Shown piece by piece: positions 60,606 to 64,000 of a DNA stretch of 64,000 nucleotides (its first letter is position 1; each line of letters starts with the position of its first letter). Under the pieces are notes generated by a model, which saw nothing but the letters and a program-made list of their open reading frames with translations, had not been told where the DNA came from and searched no databases. Source of the stretch: Granulicella sibirica. GTDB taxonomy: Bacteria; Acidobacteriota; Terriglobia; Terriglobales; Acidobacteriaceae. The stretch covers positions 2,549,795-2,613,794 of the forward strand of contig NZ_RDSM01000001.1 in NCBI RefSeq assembly GCF_004115155.1, read 5' to 3'. The position numbers and the translations under genes are program-made.

Positions 60606-61717
60606 ATCGCGCCACCTCGTCAAAACACTCTAAAAATAAGAACTTTTGGTTTGGGGGAAACAAAGCAAATTTGCGCTCTACCTCATACTTGCAAATCTGC
60701 TATGCCGCTCCAAAATCCTGCGGTACTCGGATGAGAAGCTTGTCTGAGAGATTTCGTAGAATTCAAAACTGCGAAACTTACGACATGTCTGCCATGAACA
60801 GGCTTCACTGAATCGCATTTGTGACGGTGGCGGTGTTACGTGTCGAGTCGTCCGTCAATACAAGAAAAACCTCTCTGTGTCTCAGCCACTCTTGGCGCCG
60901 ATTTGTAGTGTTCCATGTCGCTGCCGGCGTAGCGCAGATTCACGCGCACTATCGTGCTTCTCAGGCGACTGCTCCTCTGGCACCATTCATTGTCCGTGCA
61001 TAACCGTCAGCAAAAATGCGATGATCTCAATCCTCGTTAGCGCTGAGTTCAGTGAGAAACGAAAAGTCCGTAATCCAACTCAGGACATAACATAGGGAGT
61101 GATTGCCCCAGTCGACATCAAAGGCATACTCGGCCTCTTGTAATACGACTGCAGCAGACCTGGTCCGTTCGATAGTTAGACTGGTTAATCCCTACGCACG
61201 ATTGCGTGATTTGCTGACATAACCCACGTTCAAACGGACACCTTGTCCAAAGCGTTACGGCCGGTCTGACGGATTTTGAGAGCGTCGGCGGAAGAATAAG
61301 CGAGGCAATCTTGCACGCCTTAAAATCAATGGCGAACCTGTCAGCAAATCCGCCGCAATCGCTGTGACCCCGATGCATACCGACCGAGAGCGCTATTCAT
61401 CAATCGAATAGTCCGGCTCAAGCGTCTTATTTAGGCCGACCAAGTATCAATATTTGACAAGCAGGTTTCTCGTCTTTGTATGCATCGTCTCAACGTTCGT
61501 GGGCATCTTGACCATCCTGTTAGTTGGTCTACCGGTATAACGTCACTACTTCTCAAGTTCGGACGGCAAACGTAGGATGAATGCAGCTGCAATTCCCAGT
61601 GGGAGAATGTTTAGAACACATTGCATATGAATCGTATGGGGAAGCATGCAGCGATCTACGACCTCGGCATGACGCCGGGCTGCAGTAGGTCGATGTTGCG
61701 CATTCTGGGCCCTCTAC
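60606..61717. other. 1.1-kb region without a supported gene
   Basis: Short frames on both strands only. No domain, hairpin or RNA recognised between the permease start and the TetR stop. Probably contains the permease promoter near 60620-60700. Confidence 0.4.
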
Positions 61718-62371
61718 CTACGACATAAGGGACGAAGTCTTTTCGGCGCGCCTAGCGCGGCTTTTTCGAAGCCCTCTTTCCTTCAGCAAGGCCTGTGTCA
61801 CCGCATCAACAAGCCACCGCTCAGCATCATCATAGGACCATCCGTTTTCCTCGCGATGGGTAAACCAGCTCCAGTAACCGAAGTAAAACCAAAGCACATC
61901 GCGAGCCTGATTTACGGACAGGCCGGGACGGAGGGCGTCCAGGCTTTTCAGCTTTTCCGCAACCATAAGGCATGATCCTCGGTAGCGTTGAGTCGCAACC
62001 TCGAGGTATTTGGCAACGGCGGCATCGAACGGGGCCGCGTCGTGCAGAGCGTAAATGATGTCAGCAAACTCCTCACGCATGCTCCGCATCGTTCGCCCGA
62101 CAATCTCCAGAATTTGCTTTGGGTTTTCTGAAGCTTCGATGCTCAACGCCGCAGCATTGCGAATCGGCGAAAGCGTCCAAATCTCAATTAGGGCCTGTAA
62201 AATCCCACTCTTGCCTCCAATGGAGGTATATACGGTTACCGCAGCAACGCCTGCGAGTGACGCGATGTCTTCAACCCGAGTCTTAAGGTATCCGCGCTCG
62301 GAAAAAAGTTTCCTGGCAGCTTTGATAATGGACCTACGCGTTTCCTCTGCGTATTGCTTCCGCAAGTTCAT
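61718..62371 (-). CDS. TetR-family transcriptional regulator
   Basis: 217 residues; GAGGGA five bases before the ATG. N-terminal helix-turn-helix: RSIIKAARKLFSERGYLKTRVEDIASLAGVAAVTVYTSIGGKSGIL, the TetR consensus (Y-x-x-I-G-G-K in place of Y-x-H-F-x-x-K). The C-terminal ligand domain ends in a basic tail. Likely represses itself or nearby genes through a palindrome just upstream (62393-62407). Divergent from the GlxA-type regulator. Confidence 0.93.
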   Translation of the reverse strand: MNLRKQYAEETRRSIIKAARKLFSERGYLKTRVEDIASLAGVAAVTVYTSIGGKSGILQALIEIWTLSPIRNAAALSIEASENPKQILEIVGRTMRSMREEFADIIYALHDAAPFDAAVAKYLEVATQRYRGSCLMVAEKLKSLDALRPGLSVNQARDVLWFYFGYWSWFTHREENGWSYDDAERWLVDAVTQALLKERGLRKSRARRAEKTSSLMS

Positions 62372-62392
62372 TCATTCCCTCGACAAAGAGCC

Positions 62393-62407
62393 CTATATTC
62401 GATATAG
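62393..62407. promoter_or_regulatory. Candidate TetR operator palindrome
   Basis: CTATATTCGATATAG is a perfect 6-bp inverted repeat with a 3-base centre, 22 bases upstream of the TetR start. Its location in the divergent promoter region suits an auto-regulatory operator. Confidence 0.4.
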
Positions 62408-62654
62408 TCGACCTATAACGAAAGCGCGCTGTTGTTTCAACTGCCGCTACAAGGATGGTAAACGGTCAGCGGCGACGGGATACGGCCCATTCTGTTATGC
62501 AATGGACAAATTCAACATTCAAACGTCCGTGATTCGACTCGTCACGCATGCAGTTGAATCTCCTCGCCAGTAAGGGGGCGCATTGGAGAGGGCTACGTCG
62601 ATAGTCTTCCAGTCGAAACCTTGCTGAACCGCTAGACGCAACCCAGGAGGTATG

Positions 62655-63677
62655 ATGCCGATCAACGTGACTTTGCTTGCGCTACCGTCAGCCAGTCTTA
62701 TGAACATTTTTGGCCCAGCGGAAGTGTTTGACCAAGTCAATGACCATCTGGGTAAGACCGTGTACCAAGTACAAATCCTTCCCGCCGGGCTTCGAAGACG
62801 AGCTTGCGAAGGGATGGAAACTGAGCTGGATGTCGCAGATTTAAGCCATTGCACGCATTCGACCGACACTTTGTTGTTGGCCGGAGGACTCGAATGGCCG
62901 GTCCAATTGCCGCGGAAGCAGATGAGTGGATTGGCGGGCTGGATTCGACTCTGCTCCACCCGGATCCGTCGCATCGGCGGGCTCTCCTCTGGAGGTCTGG
63001 TTTTGGCGGAGGCTGGCATTCTTAATGGGAAGCGGGCTACAACACACTGGTCTTACGCAGAGCGGATGGCCAAGAGCTTTTCGCAGATCAGAGTGCTTTC
63101 TGACCGCATATTTGTAAGAGACGGAGGTTGCTATACCGCAGCTGGGGGGACGTCAGCAATAGACCTCGCGCTGTCGCTTGTCGAAGAAGACATAGGTGAG
63201 GAAGCGGCAATCAATGTGGCGAAGCACATGGTGCTCTTCCTCCGCCGGTCGGGTGCTCAACCGCAATTGAGTACCACGCTTTTAGCGCAAACATCAGCTT
63301 CTCGGTCGATTAGTAATCTTCTGTTTTGGATTGCGGACAATCTCGACCACGACCTCTCCGTTAGTGAACTCGCAAAACGGGTGGCCATGAGCCCGAGGAA
63401 TTTCGTGCGACACTTTACCCGCACCGTCGGCAAGACTCCTGGACGCCACGTGACTGAGCTGCGACTCGAGGCTGCGTGTCAACATCTTGCGAGCCCGAGC
63501 CTGAGCCTGTTTGAAGTTGCAAAAGCTAGCGGCTTTGGCAGCGTCGAAGCTTTCCGACGCCCATTCACAAAGTCCTTTGGCATTCCTCCAGGGGAGTACA
63601 GAATTCAATCGAAGGAAAGGGGCTGTACTGAAGCTCCTCCTGCTACCAGCAATGGATATCGACTCGGATGGACTTGA
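62655..63677 (+). CDS. GlxA-type regulator: DJ-1/PfpI domain plus AraC helix-turn-helix
   Basis: 340 residues; AGGAGG four bases before the second ATG (62655). Residues 1-185 are a DJ-1/PfpI-like domain (VTLLALPSASLMNIFGPAEVF; LNGKRATTHW; YTAAGGTSAIDLAL). The position usually Cys in the nucleophile elbow reads GGLSSGGLVLAEAG, so Ser replaces Cys and enzymatic activity is not expected. The C-terminal HTH units are DLSVSELAKRVAMSPRNFVRHFTRTVGKTP and FEVAKASGFGSVEAFRRPFTKSFGIPPGEYR. Likely ligand-sensing transcription factor, divergent from TetR. Confidence 0.9.
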   Translation: MPINVTLLALPSASLMNIFGPAEVFDQVNDHLGKTVYQVQILPAGLRRRACEGMETELDVADLSHCTHSTDTLLLAGGLEWPVQLPRKQMSGLAGWIRLCSTRIRRIGGLSSGGLVLAEAGILNGKRATTHWSYAERMAKSFSQIRVLSDRIFVRDGGCYTAAGGTSAIDLALSLVEEDIGEEAAINVAKHMVLFLRRSGAQPQLSTTLLAQTSASRSISNLLFWIADNLDHDLSVSELAKRVAMSPRNFVRHFTRTVGKTPGRHVTELRLEAACQHLASPSLSLFEVAKASGFGSVEAFRRPFTKSFGIPPGEYRIQSKERGCTEAPPATSNGYRLGWT

Positions 63678-63760
63678 TGATCACAGGCAGAAGGGGTTCC
63701 TATGACGGGCCAAGGACACGAGCAAAGCCGCCGCAAAGTCCGGATCCCGCTGGGCTCAAA

Positions 63761-64000
63761 CGAAAACCTATACGCGTGATTCTTCTGGCGCTACCATCAA
63801 GCAGCCCAATCAATGTGTTCGGTCCTGCTGAGGTCTTCGGGTAGCCTGCTCCCAGCGGAAGCAGGACTGCTTAGACAGAAGCAAGCGACAACTCATTGGA
63901 CGTACCTGGAGCACATGGCGACAAGGTATCCTGAGGTTCAAGTCCTTTCTGATCGCATCTATGTAAAGGATGGCTTCTGCTATACGGCAGCCGGTGGCAC
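63761..64000 (+). pseudogene. Second GlxA-type gene, internally deleted and cut by the window end
   Basis: KPIRVILLALPSSSPINVFGPAEVFG matches residues 3-27 of the intact neighbour; it stops there, and the following frame resumes at LPAEAGLLRQKQATTHWTYLEHMATRYPEVQVLSDRIYVKDGFCYTAAGG, equivalent to about residues 117-169. Roughly 85-90 codons are gone. A tandem, diverged copy of 62655-63677 that has lost its middle. Confidence 0.75.

Overview
The window looks like a chromosome segment of a soil Acidobacteriota (Terriglobia; Granulicella, Edaphobacter or Terriglobus type). This is an inference from gene content: an Oar-like TonB receptor with an N-terminal carboxypeptidase-regulatory domain, an SBBP-repeat secreted protein, propeller-type sensor kinases, and short GC-rich intergenic palindromes. 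No database search was possible.

Region 1 (1 to about 23,100) is GC-rich, densely packed and almost all on the minus strand. It holds a partial VOC protein, a secreted alpha/beta hydrolase and a cystathionine gamma-synthase-type enzyme. Next comes a signalling block that reads from 17.7 kb down to 4.3 kb: patatin lipase with membrane helices, coiled-coil protein, OmpA protein with a roadblock-like middle, Ras-like GTPase, hybrid histidine kinase with HPt, metallo-beta-lactamase-fold protein fused to a receiver, propeller sensor kinase, NarL-type regulator and a small secreted protein. Several genes overlap by a few bases, so much of this is probably one operon. I read it as a GTPase- and phosphorelay-controlled envelope system and consider it the best candidate for something undescribed. 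An AI-2E transporter with an extra cytosolic domain lies upstream, and an SBBP protein broken by a frameshift closes the region.

Region 2 (about 23,400 to 25,200) is an integration boundary. A tRNA-Val(GAC) gene on the minus strand is abutted, on its 3' side, by a tyrosine integrase reduced to its first and last residues, and by an ORF with a CGNC-like zinc-binding tail.

Region 3 (about 25,200 to 64,000) is accessory-looking: visibly lower GC, long gaps, mixed strands and many broken genes. Remnants include an IS6-family element with both ends visible, a second decayed IS6 copy, a class A beta-lactamase with two frameshifts, a LysR fragment, a serine resolvase, a TfdB-like flavin monooxygenase, a NarL regulator, a GDSL hydrolase, two DUF418 proteins and a second GlxA-type regulator. 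Intact genes among them include an aldo/keto reductase, AraC/TetR/GlxA regulators, a berberine-bridge-type oxidase, a TonB receptor, an OmpR/HAMP-kinase pair beside a COG4705 membrane protein and a cytochrome b561, a secreted HExxH protein, a DUF1624 acyltransferase, a DAO-type flavoprotein, an SGNH hydrolase, a GH5 glycosidase lipoprotein, a methyltransferase and an APC permease. The picture is an old island of foreign catabolic, resistance and envelope genes that is decaying.
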